From assembly GCA_050246945.1 (NCBI GenBank), contig JBFWVC010000004.1, forward strand, positions 186,001 through 250,000: a DNA stretch of 64,000 nt, given 5' to 3'. The DNA comes from JAEUMD01 sp050246945 (GTDB lineage: Bacteria > Pseudomonadota > Alphaproteobacteria > Rhizobiales > Hyphomicrobiaceae). The notes beneath the pieces were generated by a model. That model saw nothing but the letters and a program-made list of their open reading frames with translations. It made no database searches and was not told the DNA's origin. Made by a program: the position numbers and the translations under genes. This document shows positions 47,015-55,667 of this stretch, piece after piece (positions within the stretch are counted from its first letter, which is position 1; every line of letters starts with the position of its first letter).

Positions 47015-47040
47015 TATATGACTGACTGGTCAGTCATATA
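47015..47040. promoter_or_regulatory. Palindromic operator of the TetR regulator, overlapping a promoter
   Basis: TATATGACTGAC and GTCAGTCATATA form a perfect 12-bp inverted repeat with a 2-base spacer, a typical TetR-family operator. TTGCGT (46992-46997) and TATATG (47015-47020) with a 17-bp gap could be the -35 and -10, so repressor binding would block RNA polymerase. The site ends 14 bases before the first possible start codon of the regulator gene. Confidence 0.8.
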
Positions 47041-47054
47041 TTTGGTTTTGATCG

Positions 47055-47960
47055 ATGGCGCGCCAAGGCAAGAAATCCCGCCCCGACAAGAAAGCTTCGG
47101 CAAAGAAGGCCGGTTCGCACGGTGACGCGAGGAAGCCGTCTGAAGGGTTCCGGGTCACGAGGCGCAAGTCCAGAGATCCGGCGAAGGCTGGAGCACCTAA
47201 TCTGACGCCTGGTTCCCGATCGGCCGCCAACACGCCAGCCAGGAACCCGAGGACAGGGCCGGTTCGCACTCGGTCGAAAGTGGTATCCCCACAGAAGGAT
47301 CCGATCGCCGAGACGGGAGGCAGCATGAGGTCGCGCGGAGGCAGGCCGCGACGTTCTGCGGCCGACGCTGAGGCGAAGCGGCAGCGGATCCTGAAAGCCG
47401 CGCTGGAAGTTTTCTCGCGGCACGGGTTTGAAGCTGCCCGGCTCGACGAGGTTGCGCGCAAGGCGGGTGTCGCCAAGGGAACCCTCTATCTCTACTACCC
47501 AAACAAACAAGCGATGTTCGAAGCGCTGGTGCGCAGCTCGGTCGAGCCGCTTCTCGATGATCTGGCGGCTGTCGTGCGCCAGCAGGCGTGCCCACCCGAG
47601 GAGTTGCTCGAGAATATTTTCGCCCTGTTTCGCCGTGAGATCCTCGAAACGGAGCGCAGGCTCATCATCCGCCTGATTATCGCAGAGGGGCCCCGGTTTC
47701 CCAAAATCGCCGAATTCTATCATCGCGAGGTGATTTCGCGCGTGGTCACGACGCTCGAAGCAGTTGCGCGCAAACTCAAAGATGAAGGCCGATTGGCCAG
47801 CGATGGTCTGATTCGGTATCCACAGCTCATCGCGGCGCCACTGCTCTTGTCATTGATCTGGGACGGTCTGTTCGCGCGTATCGATCCACTGGACGTGAAG
47901 GGGTTGCTTTCGGCCCACTCGGAGTTGCTGACGACGACAAAGCAGAGGAAGCGGCGATGA
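47055..47960 (+). CDS. TetR-family transcriptional repressor
   Basis: From 47055 the product has 301 residues, and the last 211 are a normal TetR protein. The HTH is at about 112-155 (ILKAALEVFSRHGFEAARLD, EVARKAGVAKGTLYLYYPNK), followed by a helical ligand domain. The first 90 residues are Lys, Arg, Ser and Pro rich and probably disordered. An internal ATG at 47325 has GGGAGG in front of it and would give the usual 211-residue length, so the true start is open. It precedes an HlyD-ABC-permease operon by ATGA overlap and has a palindromic operator upstream, so it should repress its own efflux operon. Confidence 0.88.
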   Translation: MARQGKKSRPDKKASAKKAGSHGDARKPSEGFRVTRRKSRDPAKAGAPNLTPGSRSAANTPARNPRTGPVRTRSKVVSPQKDPIAETGGSMRSRGGRPRRSAADAEAKRQRILKAALEVFSRHGFEAARLDEVARKAGVAKGTLYLYYPNKQAMFEALVRSSVEPLLDDLAAVVRQQACPPEELLENIFALFRREILETERRLIIRLIIAEGPRFPKIAEFYHREVISRVVTTLEAVARKLKDEGRLASDGLIRYPQLIAAPLLLSLIWDGLFARIDPLDVKGLLSAHSELLTTTKQRKRR

Positions 47961-48958
47961 ACAAGCGTCTGGTCGTCGTGCTCATCGTGCTTGGTGCGCT
48001 CAGCGTGGGCCTGGCGTGGAGCCAGTATGCGCGTCAGGCAGACAATATGATCTGGCAAGGCTGGATTGAGGGGAACTTTCTCTTTGTCGGCCCCGACGAA
48101 TCCGGTCGCCTAACCAAGCTGGCGGTGAATGAGGGTGATGCTGTGAAGCAGGGCGATCGCCTCTTCGCAGTTCAGAGCGATCTGGAAGCGGCCGAAATGC
48201 AGCAGGCCGAGGCGGCGTTGAGTGAGGCCAAGGCGAGGCTTGCACGAGCGCAAGCCGCACAGCAACGGCCCGAAGAGATCGCCGTGCTCGAAGCACAGAG
48301 GCAGCGTGCCGAGGCGGCGCTCGAAAAATCCGGTCCGGAACTCACTCGTGCCAAGGATCTCGTCGCCAAGGGGGTCGCGCCGCAGTCGCGCCTCGATGAG
48401 GCTGCCGCGACGTTCGCGAGCGATCAGGCTTCACTGGCGGCGGCTCAGCATCAGATCGAAGTCGCGCGGCTCGAGGCGCGCAGCGAGGATATCGCAGCAG
48501 CGCGAGCCGTCGTCGAACAGGCGCAATCGCGCGTGGCAGCGGCGGGCGTGAGCCTGAAGCGCCGGACTATTGTTGCGCCGGCGGACGGGCTCGTGCAGGA
48601 AATCTTTTATCGTGATGGCGAGGTCGTGCCAGCCGGCCGGCCGGTGCTGTCGCTTTTGCCACCGGGCAACGTCAAGCTCCGCTTCTTCGTGCCCGAGACC
48701 GTGCTTGCCCGGTTCTCGCCCGGCAAGAGGGTCGAAGCTTCCTGCGACGGGTGCGCCGAACCAATTGCGGCCACGGTCTCATTCGTTTCGTCGGAAGCAG
48801 AATTCACTCCGCCCGTCATATTCAGTCGCGAAGAGCGAAAGAAGCTCGTCTTCCGGGTCGAAGCGCGACCCCTTGACGGCGCACACCTGCGGGTCGGTCT
48901 GCCTGTCACGGTCGGGATTGCTGCCAAGGACATCGGCGATGTCGGATCACGGGAATAG
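47957..48958 (+). CDS. HlyD-family membrane fusion protein of an ABC exporter
   Basis: 333 residues. An N-terminal anchor or signal (LVVVLIVLGALSVGLAWSQY), a lipoyl-like half (GRLTKLAVNEGDAVKQGDRL), a long alpha-hairpin of Ala, Glu and Gln-rich heptads (about 75-195), the second lipoyl half (IVAPADGLVQEIFYRDGEVV) and a beta-barrel end. It resembles YbhG/EmrA-like adaptors that link an inner-membrane pump to an outer-membrane channel. The ATG overlaps the TetR stop (ATGA). No outer-membrane TolC gene is in the window. Confidence 0.9.
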   Translation: MNKRLVVVLIVLGALSVGLAWSQYARQADNMIWQGWIEGNFLFVGPDESGRLTKLAVNEGDAVKQGDRLFAVQSDLEAAEMQQAEAALSEAKARLARAQAAQQRPEEIAVLEAQRQRAEAALEKSGPELTRAKDLVAKGVAPQSRLDEAAATFASDQASLAAAQHQIEVARLEARSEDIAAARAVVEQAQSRVAAAGVSLKRRTIVAPADGLVQEIFYRDGEVVPAGRPVLSLLPPGNVKLRFFVPETVLARFSPGKRVEASCDGCAEPIAATVSFVSSEAEFTPPVIFSREERKKLVFRVEARPLDGAHLRVGLPVTVGIAAKDIGDVGSRE

Positions 48959-49895
48959 AGACAACGAAATCGCGATCCGCGTCGAAGGCTTGACGAAGTC
49001 ATTCGGCGGCAAGGTCGTCGTGCGCGATCTATCGATGAGCGTCAGGCGGGGCCAGATCTATGGCTTTCTCGGACCCAATGGATCCGGCAAGACGACGACG
49101 ATACGGATGTTGTGCGGGCTCTTGACACCCGACAGTGGCGAGGGGACCTGTCTTGGCTACGACATTCGAACAGAAAGCCGCCGCATCAAGGAGCGCGTCG
49201 GCTACATGACGCAGAGATTCAGCCTGTATCAGGACCTCTCCATCAAGGAGAACCTCGAGTTCGTCGCGCGGATATATGGGCTGCCGTCGCCCGCTCGCGC
49301 GGCTGATGAAGCGATCGAGCGCCTTGGCCTGAAAGGGCGCGAAAGGCAACTCGCCGGCGAACTATCGGGTGGCTGGAAGCAGCGTCTCGCGCTCGGTGCA
49401 TGCATCCTGCCCGAACCGGACCTGCTGTTGCTCGACGAACCGACTGCGGGTGTCGATCCCAAGGCGCGGCGCGACTTCTGGAACGAGATACACGGTTTGG
49501 CTGCCGAGGGCCTGACGGTGCTTGTGTCCACACACTACATGGACGAAGCCGAACGATGCCACGAGATCGCGTACCTGGCCTACGGACAGCTGTTGACGCA
49601 CGGAACCGTGGAGGAGGTGATTGCCGGTTCCGGGCTGGAGACATGGACTGTGATGGCAAGCGATCCTCACTCGCTGGCAATGGAACTCGAAAAAGCTCCG
49701 GGTATCGACATGGTGGCGCCGTTCGGTAACAGTCTCCATGTCTCCGGCCGCAATCGGCGGGCGCTGGAACAAGCGCTTGATGCCTTCAAAGGGCGGGCGG
49801 GCCTCACGCTGGAGCGCAGCGAGCCATCGCTGGAAGATGTCTTCATTGACCTGATGCAGCGCAGCCGCGACAACTTCGGCCAGGCCCAACCATGA
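48939..49895 (+). CDS. ABC transporter ATPase (YbhF/DrrA-like)
   Basis: A 318-residue ATPase subunit: Walker A GPNGSGKTTTIRML, Q-loop VGYMTQRFSLYQDLS, signature LSGGWKQRLALGACILPEPD, Walker B LLLLDEPTAGVD and switch His in VSTHYMDEAERC. The C-terminal 80 residues match the DUF4162-like tail of drug and polysaccharide exporters. Only one ATPase domain is present; E. coli YbhF has two. The start lies inside the hlyD gene (20-bp overlap) after AAGGA, indicating coupled translation. Confidence 0.93.
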   Translation: MSDHGNRDNEIAIRVEGLTKSFGGKVVVRDLSMSVRRGQIYGFLGPNGSGKTTTIRMLCGLLTPDSGEGTCLGYDIRTESRRIKERVGYMTQRFSLYQDLSIKENLEFVARIYGLPSPARAADEAIERLGLKGRERQLAGELSGGWKQRLALGACILPEPDLLLLDEPTAGVDPKARRDFWNEIHGLAAEGLTVLVSTHYMDEAERCHEIAYLAYGQLLTHGTVEEVIAGSGLETWTVMASDPHSLAMELEKAPGIDMVAPFGNSLHVSGRNRRALEQALDAFKGRAGLTLERSEPSLEDVFIDLMQRSRDNFGQAQP

Positions 49896-51040
49896 CAAGC
49901 TCGTCAAAGCGCATAGGGTCCACGAGCTTTTCCAGGTTCGTCGCCATGTTTGCGAAGGAGTTCATACAGCTCAAAAGAGACCGGGTCACATTCGCCACGA
50001 TGATCGTCGTGCCTCTGATGCAGCTCCTATTGTTCGGATTTGCCATCAATACCAACCCGCGCCATCTACCGACGGCGGTTCTGCTCCAGGAGCAGAGCGA
50101 CATTGGCCGCGGCATAGTCGCCGCGCTGCAAAACACCGGCTATTTCAAGGTGACGCATATCGCTCGCACCGCTGCGGAGCTGGATCGCTGGATCAAGTCG
50201 GGCGAGGTTCTGTTCGGAATAGAGATACCCGCAAATTTCTCCAGGAGCGTTCGTCGCGGAGAAAATCCGTCAATGCTGGTGGTCGCCGACGCTTCCGATC
50301 CCGTTGCCGCCGGAACGGCGCTTGGTGCTCTGGATGGCGTCGTCTCGACTGCGCTCAGGGGACTACACGCGATCCCGGACGAGCGCGGCGTGGCACCGCC
50401 GTTCACGATCATCGCGCAGCGTCGCTACAATCCGGCTGCGGTGACCGCGCTCAACATCGTGCCAGGCCTGCTGGGGACAATCCTCACCATGACGATGCTG
50501 ATCTTCACGTCCTTGTCCGTCACCCGTGAGGTTGAGCGCGGGACGATGGAGAGCTTGCTTTCAATGCCGATCGATCCTTTGCAGATCATGCTCGGGAAGA
50601 TCACACCCTATATCGTTGTGGGCTTCGCTCAGGCCGCGATCATCCTGGTGGCCGGGGTCACTATCTTTTCCGTTCCGATCGAGGGCAGCCTCGCCCTGCT
50701 CGTTGCGGTCACCATTCTGTTCGTTACCGCGACGCTATCGGTCGGATATACATTTTCGACGATCGCCCGCAACCAGCTGCAGGCCATCCAGATGTCGATG
50801 ATGTTCTTCTTACCCAACATCCTGCTGTCCGGCTTCATGTTCCCCTTTTCAGGGATGCCAGGCTGGGCCCAGGCAATCGGGCAGATGCTGCCTCTGACGC
50901 ATTATCTGCGAACGGTTCGCGGCATCATGCTCAAGGGAGCCGAAACGAGCGATCTGACGACAGAGATCATTTGGCTTGCTGTCCTGACGCTGGCAGCGAT
51001 GGCGATCGCCGTGACGCGCTTCCGGCGCACGCTGGACTAG
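49892..51040 (+). CDS. ABC-2 type permease (YbhS/YbhR-like)
   Basis: 382 residues with an N-terminal membrane segment (FATMIVVPLMQLLLFGFAIN), a periplasmic domain of about 140 residues, and five segments in the C-terminal half including NIVPGLLGTILTMTMLIFTS. The motif REVERGTMESLLSMPIDPLQ marks ABC-2 exporters. The ATG overlaps the ATPase stop (ATGA). With one permease gene, the pump is likely a homodimer. Substrate is unknown; related systems export cationic drugs or organic compounds. Confidence 0.92.
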   Translation: MTSSSKRIGSTSFSRFVAMFAKEFIQLKRDRVTFATMIVVPLMQLLLFGFAINTNPRHLPTAVLLQEQSDIGRGIVAALQNTGYFKVTHIARTAAELDRWIKSGEVLFGIEIPANFSRSVRRGENPSMLVVADASDPVAAGTALGALDGVVSTALRGLHAIPDERGVAPPFTIIAQRRYNPAAVTALNIVPGLLGTILTMTMLIFTSLSVTREVERGTMESLLSMPIDPLQIMLGKITPYIVVGFAQAAIILVAGVTIFSVPIEGSLALLVAVTILFVTATLSVGYTFSTIARNQLQAIQMSMMFFLPNILLSGFMFPFSGMPGWAQAIGQMLPLTHYLRTVRGIMLKGAETSDLTTEIIWLAVLTLAAMAIAVTRFRRTLD

Positions 51041-51114
51041 TGGCTCAGGCATGGCGCTGCAATTCGAATGGAGCGCGCTATGCTGTGTCTTGATCTTTCC
51101 AGTGATGTCAGAAA

Positions 51115-51159
51115 CGCGAAATTCGTCCGGCACACGCTGAGAATGAAACGAATTTCGCG
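51115..51159. repeat. Inverted repeat sharing the inner stem of family C
   Basis: CGCGAAATTCGT and ACGAATTTCGCG form a perfect 12-bp stem, and the right side continues as ATCACGAC exactly as in the unit at 30705-30779. The CTAGTGT ends are not preserved here. It lies between the convergent ABC permease and esterase genes. Confidence 0.65.
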
Positions 51160-51323
51160 ATCACGACCCAGAGCCATTCGGGCTCAGGTCTTGCAACACG
51201 GACGCTGGGTTTCCTATCGGGCACCTGCGCGCCAGTCCGGAACCCTAGATTTCTCAGTTTGCGTTCTGGACCGACTGACGTTTGACGACCTGCGCCCCTG
51301 CAACAAAGGTCAGATCGAGAACA

Positions 51324-52232
51324 CTAGTTTCTTGCGGCAATCGTCGGCGCCGCCACCTTCAATTTCTGGATTCCATCCTGCGGCGGAGACGCGAACCGGA
51401 ACAGATATGTCATCGAATCCTGCAGTGCCTTCTTCCACATTGCCCAGTTGTGTCCTCCGTCAACAATGCGGAGTTCTGTGATATCGGGCTGATGCTCAAA
51501 CAGCGACTTGAACAGCAGGGCCGCCTCGTAGGCGATTCCCAGCCGGTCGCCATCTCCCGATACAAGGTAGAATGGCACTCGGATGCCCTGGGCAAAGTAG
51601 CGGTCCTGCAGCCTCGGATAATTTGCTGCCGTCCACGCCGCCTGACTGAAACGTCCGTCGACTCCGCGAAATGCAGGTTGCGTTCGCGCAGCTGAGCCGC
51701 TGGGCGGTGTCGTTGCATAAATGGCAGGGCTGATTGCAGCGACGGCTGCCAGGCGGTCGGGATAGTTGAGAGCAAACCGGACTGCGCCATAGCCTCCGGC
51801 CGACAGTCCGGCTACAACAAGGCCACTGCGGGACTCGATCGTGCGGTAGCGTCGCGCGATAGCGGGAAGGAGGTCCTTCCAGAGTGCTGATTCCGCCTTG
51901 TCCCTGTTACCGTCGATCCACCAGCATCCACGGCACCCCGGCATAACGATGAGTGTCGGCGGAATGACACCACTCGAGATCAAATGATCGGCAATTTCGC
52001 CGATTTTTCCGTGTTCGATCCATGCGGTTTCGTCGTCTCCTGCGCCGTGCAGCAGCAACAGTACAGGATAATGCCGCGTGCCTGACTTGTATGAATCGGG
52101 AACGTAAACAAGGAACTGCATGTCGCGCGCGAGCGCGGCTGACGCAATCGTTTCGCGTCGGATTTCGCCGGCGTTTGCGGAACTGACGGATGCAAGCAGG
52201 AACGCGACCCACGCAATACTTAACCAGCGCAC
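51324..52232 (-). CDS. Secreted esterase, alpha/beta-hydrolase of the esterase D/FrsA-like class
   Basis: 302 residues beginning with a signal peptide (VRWLSIAWVAFLLASVSSAN). The fold shows LVYVPDSYKSGTRHYPVLLL, the oxyanion loop LLHGAGDD, the nucleophile elbow GLSAGGYGAV, Asp in VSGDGD and the catalytic His in VDGGHNWAMWKKAL. The arrangement is that of Esterase_D/mycolyl-transferase-like enzymes that cleave acyl esters in the periplasm. GTG 52232 was chosen because GGGAG precedes it and it gives a compact signal peptide. In-frame Met codons up to 52310 exist. Substrate is not known. Confidence 0.85.
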   Translation of the reverse strand: MRWLSIAWVAFLLASVSSANAGEIRRETIASAALARDMQFLVYVPDSYKSGTRHYPVLLLLHGAGDDETAWIEHGKIGEIADHLISSGVIPPTLIVMPGCRGCWWIDGNRDKAESALWKDLLPAIARRYRTIESRSGLVVAGLSAGGYGAVRFALNYPDRLAAVAAISPAIYATTPPSGSAARTQPAFRGVDGRFSQAAWTAANYPRLQDRYFAQGIRVPFYLVSGDGDRLGIAYEAALLFKSLFEHQPDITELRIVDGGHNWAMWKKALQDSMTYLFRFASPPQDGIQKLKVAAPTIAARN

Positions 52233-52553
52233 GACCTGCTCCCTTATGGCCCGCCGAGACAACTTTCTGTTTATAATATAAAAATGCATTGAAGGCCACA
52301 ATGGCCTCAACCTCCAGCCGGGGCTGGTCCTCGAACTGACTCAAGCCCGACAGTTGCGCAGCCGATGGTCATGCGGGACGAGTTCATGTCGCGCCACGCT
52401 GGCAACGTGCCGGATTTGAGGCCATCCATCCGTGAGCAGCATTTTTGCGAGTTCCTTCTGCTATTTGCGCACCAACTTTCGCAAATCTGAAACTTGTCGC
52501 TGCTGACGCCCAGCGTTAAGGATTTGTATGCGCGATTGATGGACGCGCACGGA

Positions 52554-52754
52554 TCAATGCTGAGTACCCTCGTCGCGCTTGCAGTTCAGTACTTTTACTG
52601 CTTCGTGAATCTCCTTCCAGAGAGCTTGAGTGCTATGCTGCCTGCGCGCTCCCAACTCTGCTATCCGCAATTCGACCTGAGCCAATGCGTCGTCTCCGTA
52701 GCGATTGATCATGTTCCGGGCAGCCCGAAACACCATTTCTGTATGTGTGTGCAT
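52554..52754 (-). CDS. Small conserved-looking protein (DUF6961-like)
   Basis: 66 residues, mostly one helix-loop-helix: MVFRAARNMINRYGDDALAQ, VELRIAELGARRQHSTQALW, then KEIHEAVKVLN. The pattern of a short N-terminal helix, a His/Tyr-Gly-Asp-Asp-Ala turn, and WKxIxxAxxxL near the end matches a small family that I recall as frequent in Alphaproteobacteria with unknown function. It diverges from the Crp/Fnr gene and shares with it an upstream region holding an FNR-type box. Confidence 0.6.
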   Translation of the reverse strand: MHTHTEMVFRAARNMINRYGDDALAQVELRIAELGARRQHSTQALWKEIHEAVKVLNCKRDEGTQH

Positions 52755-52818
52755 TCGGATTTCAGCCGCTGGCCTGATGATGCATCTGTGAGTGGGTCAG
52801 CGAACCGGTCCGGGCGCC

Positions 52819-52832
52819 TTAACTTGCGTCAA
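52819..52832. promoter_or_regulatory. FNR/FixK-type binding site
   Basis: TTAACTTGCGTCAA (minus strand TTGACGCAAGTTAA) differs by one base from the palindrome TTGAC-N4-GTCAA, a common form of the FNR/FixK box TTGAT-N4-ATCAA. It is centred about 100 bases before the Crp/Fnr ATG at 52925 and about 70 bases before the small-protein gene on the other strand. Confidence 0.55.
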
Positions 52833-52924
52833 GTCTGCAGGGGCGACGGTGTAAATCGGGGGTTGACGCACCAGCCTCTACAAAGTGAAACTCTTGGAAA
52901 ATTTGTGCCGTGCTGCGAAGCACC

Positions 52925-53638
52925 ATGATAAAAAAACAAATTCATAAGTGCGTTGATTGCTCATCGCGTCTAACAGCGGAATGGCAGGTTCTGACAGAGC
53001 CTGAGCTGGCGATCGTGGATGCCGCCAAGCGAACGCGTGCGCTTGAGCCGGGTGCAATCCTGTTCCGTCAAGGCGACGATGCCGATGGCGTATACTGCAT
53101 GCAGTCGGGGCTCATCGGCCTGCGCCGGGTCATGCAGACAGGCGAGTCGGTGCTCCTCAGGCTGTGCACGAATGGCGTGACGGTCGGTTATCGAGCCCTG
53201 TTGAGCAAGACACCTCATCGCAACTCGGCGGAAGTGCTGAGCCCGAGCGTCGTGTGCTTTATCGAACGCACCCATGTCAGAAGGCTGCTTGAGGCGAACC
53301 CGAAACTGGGAGAGCGCTTCCTGCAGCATTGTTTCGGGGACCTGGACGAGACCGAGGGCGATCACGCCAAGAGCATGACACTAAGCCTCAAAGCCAGGTT
53401 TCTTCATCTGCTGTTGATCTTTTACGAGCGCCAGGGGTATCGGGACGAGACAGACAATCTGTTCGTCGATCTTCCGATACAGCGCGTCGAACTGGCATCC
53501 TTGATCGGTGCGCGGCCGGAATCGATTTCCAGATTGGTCCACAGTCTGGAGATCGATGGCCTACTTCACTTCGACAAGCGGCGTGTCCGCATCCGAGATA
53601 TGGATGCCGTTTTGCGCGCGGCAGGCGTGGGGTTCTAA
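52925..53638 (+). CDS. Crp/Fnr-family transcriptional regulator
   Basis: 237 residues. The cyclic-nucleotide-binding fold spans about 25-145 (GAILFRQGDDADGVYCMQSG, LLRLCTNGVTVGYRALLSKT), a dimer helix follows, and a winged HTH spans 165-230 (VELASLIGARPESISRLVHS). The recognition helix RPESISRLVHSLE has the Glu-x-x-Ser-Arg pattern of FNR proteins that bind TTGAT half-sites. An N-terminal CVDC is present, but the spacing does not clearly give the four-Cys cluster of O2-sensing FNR, so the signal is unknown. The Met at 52925 was preferred over 52910 because the sequence IKKQIHKCVDC fits the family start. Confidence 0.9.
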   Translation: MIKKQIHKCVDCSSRLTAEWQVLTEPELAIVDAAKRTRALEPGAILFRQGDDADGVYCMQSGLIGLRRVMQTGESVLLRLCTNGVTVGYRALLSKTPHRNSAEVLSPSVVCFIERTHVRRLLEANPKLGERFLQHCFGDLDETEGDHAKSMTLSLKARFLHLLLIFYERQGYRDETDNLFVDLPIQRVELASLIGARPESISRLVHSLEIDGLLHFDKRRVRIRDMDAVLRAAGVGF

Positions 53639-54001
53639 GCACCGCGCCGTTTAGGCCCCGCTGCCTGCAGACCAGATTTGCGAGCCCGTTTGCGATCCTG
53701 AACGCAACCTGACGACCTGCTTCCTAGGAGGAGCGGGCCGGGGTGGCGCATGACCGCCCATGTGTCGCGCCGGCCGTCGGGATCGGCAGCGCATCTCGCC
53801 GTCCGCCGCAATCCTATCGCTTCCCGTCGAGCGGGTTGTGATCGCGCTCTCGCTGTCACTATCACCCTGACCCTCTGCTTCCCTCCCCCTCCCTTGCACC
53901 TATTGGCAATGGCGTCTTTGCTATATCCAAATAAATATAGCTTGTGCTATGTCCATTAAAATATAGCTGAGGAATACGCTTCCAACTCCCTGGAGGAGAA
54001 A
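53639..54001. other. Intergenic control region of exaC, 363 bp
   Basis: GC-rich up to about 53900, then clearly AT-rich up to the gene. The AT-rich end holds the tandem palindromes at 53920-53967. No gene is recognised; minus-strand frames are Arg/Gly-rich and unlike protein. Confidence 0.5.
53920..53967. promoter_or_regulatory. Two tandem 22-bp palindromes in front of exaC
   Basis: GCTATATCCAAATAAATATA+GC (53920-53941) and GCTATGTCCATTAAAATATA+GC (53946-53967) share the arms GCTAT[A/G]T and ATATAGC around an 8-bp spacer and are 26 bp apart centre to centre. They end 34 bases before the exaC ATG. The arrangement suggests two dimer sites for one regulator on nearly the same face of the helix. 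The regulator is not identified. Confidence 0.65.
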
Positions 54002-55522
54002 ATGATCGAGAAGACGCTGGCCGAACTCGGCAACCAGATCCGCATTCGCCCTCGCTATGACAATTTCATTGGTGGGCGGTGGGTTGCGCCCGTCAAAGGG
54101 CAATACTTCACCAACCTTACCCCGGTCACCGGAAAGCCCATCTGCGAGGTGGCGCGCTCCACCGCAGAGGATATCGAGCTGGCGCTCGACGCGGCATATA
54201 AGGCCAAGGACAAGTGGGCTCGGACGTCTCCAGCCGAGCGCGCTGGCATGCTGCTCAAGATTGCCGAAAAGCTCGAACAGAACTTGAAGCTCATCGCTAC
54301 GGTTGAAACCCTCGACAATGGCAAGCCGATCCGCGAGACGATGGCTGCCGACATCCCGCTGGCGATCGACCACTTCCGCTACTTCGCCGGCTGCATCCGC
54401 GCCCAGGAGGGTGCGATTTCCGAGATTGATCACGACACCATCGCCTATCACTTCCATGAGCCGCTGGGCGTCGTCGGTCAGATCATTCCGTGGAACTTCC
54501 CGATCCTGATGGCTGCGTGGAAGCTTGCGCCGGCTATCGCCGCAGGCAACTGTGTCGTCCTGAAACCCGCAGAGCAGACCCCGATGGGAATCATGGTGGT
54601 GATGGACATCATCGGCGATATCCTGCCAGCGGGCGTACTCAATGTCGTGAACGGCTTCGGAGTGGAGGCAGGCAAGCCGCTCGCCACCAACAAGCGCATT
54701 TCCAAGGTGGCTTTCACGGGCGAGACGACGACCGGCCGGCTCATCATGCAGTACGCGTCGGAGAACATCATTCCGGTCACGCTGGAGCTGGGCGGCAAGT
54801 CGCCGAATATCTTCTTCGCCGACGTTGCGCTGGCGGATGACGAGTTCTTCGACAAGGCGCTCGAGGGTCTTGCCATGTTCGCACTGAACCAGGGTGAGGT
54901 CTGCACGTGTCCGTCGCGCGCGCTCGTGCACGAATCGATCTACGACCGTTTCCTGGATCGTGCGATCGCGCGGGTCGAAAAGATCCGTCAGGGTCATCCG
55001 CTAGATCCCTCGACCATGATCGGTGCGCAGGCATCGAACGATCAGCTGGAGAAGATCCTCTCCTATATCGACATCGGCAAGCAGGAAGGTGCCAACGTGC
55101 TCACTGGCGGTACTCGAAGCGTGCTCGATGGCGAGGCCGCCGAAGGCTACTACGTCAAGCCGACGATCCTCGAAGGCCACAACAAGATGCGCGTGTTCCA
55201 GGAGGAAATCTTCGGGCCGGTGCTCGCCGTGACGAAGTTCAAGGACGACGACGAGGCGCTGGCGATAGCCAACGACACGCTCTTCGGTCTCGGCGCCGGC
55301 GTTTGGACGCGCAACGGCACGCGCGCGTATCGCTTCGGCCGCGCCATTCAGGCAGGGCGTGTCTGGACCAACTGCTATCACCTCTACCCGGCGCACGCCG
55401 CATTCGGGGGATACAAGCAGTCCGGCATCGGCCGTGAGACGCACAAGATGATGCTCGATCACTATCAGCAGACCAAGAACATGCTGGTCAGCTACAGCCC
55501 CAAGGCGCTCGGATTCTTCTGA
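54002..55522 (+). CDS. exaC: NAD-dependent aldehyde dehydrogenase, ExaC/AcoD type
   Basis: 506 residues of the ALDH superfamily: PWNFPILMAAWKLAPAIAAG for cofactor binding, VAFTGETTTGRLIMQYA, the general base Glu in VTLELGGKSPNIFF, and the catalytic Cys301 in NQGEVCTCPSR followed by a second Cys at 303. EEIFGPVLAV and the end MLDHYQQTKNMLVSYSPKAL, GFF match ExaC, which oxidises acetaldehyde made from ethanol. A role in C2 or aldehyde detoxification is inferred. CTGGAGGAG precedes the ATG, so translation should be strong. It is followed by a DUF779 gene, the usual partner. Confidence 0.94.
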   Translation: MIEKTLAELGNQIRIRPRYDNFIGGRWVAPVKGQYFTNLTPVTGKPICEVARSTAEDIELALDAAYKAKDKWARTSPAERAGMLLKIAEKLEQNLKLIATVETLDNGKPIRETMAADIPLAIDHFRYFAGCIRAQEGAISEIDHDTIAYHFHEPLGVVGQIIPWNFPILMAAWKLAPAIAAGNCVVLKPAEQTPMGIMVVMDIIGDILPAGVLNVVNGFGVEAGKPLATNKRISKVAFTGETTTGRLIMQYASENIIPVTLELGGKSPNIFFADVALADDEFFDKALEGLAMFALNQGEVCTCPSRALVHESIYDRFLDRAIARVEKIRQGHPLDPSTMIGAQASNDQLEKILSYIDIGKQEGANVLTGGTRSVLDGEAAEGYYVKPTILEGHNKMRVFQEEIFGPVLAVTKFKDDDEALAIANDTLFGLGAGVWTRNGTRAYRFGRAIQAGRVWTNCYHLYPAHAAFGGYKQSGIGRETHKMMLDHYQQTKNMLVSYSPKALGFF

Positions 55523-55667
55523 GCCCGGCCTGCGGTCTGAAGACCGGCTTCGTGAGTTCGGCGCGTGGATCAATGTTCGCGCGCCGAGTCGTCCCAGAGG
55601 CTTCACAAGTATGAGGCAGACCGATCGCGCACCGATTGCCGGTGTGGCAGCAAAGGGAGAATTGCAG

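Noticed and set aside
52494..52928. Plus-strand frame of 144 codons before the Crp/Fnr gene
   Set aside because: It lies opposite the more convincing 66-residue gene, crosses the FNR-type box and has unusual Cys/His/Ser-rich composition.
53903..53923. Possible sigma-54 promoter before exaC (TTGGCAATGGCGTCTTTGCT)
   Set aside because: The GG and GC elements are about three bases too far apart for RpoN recognition.
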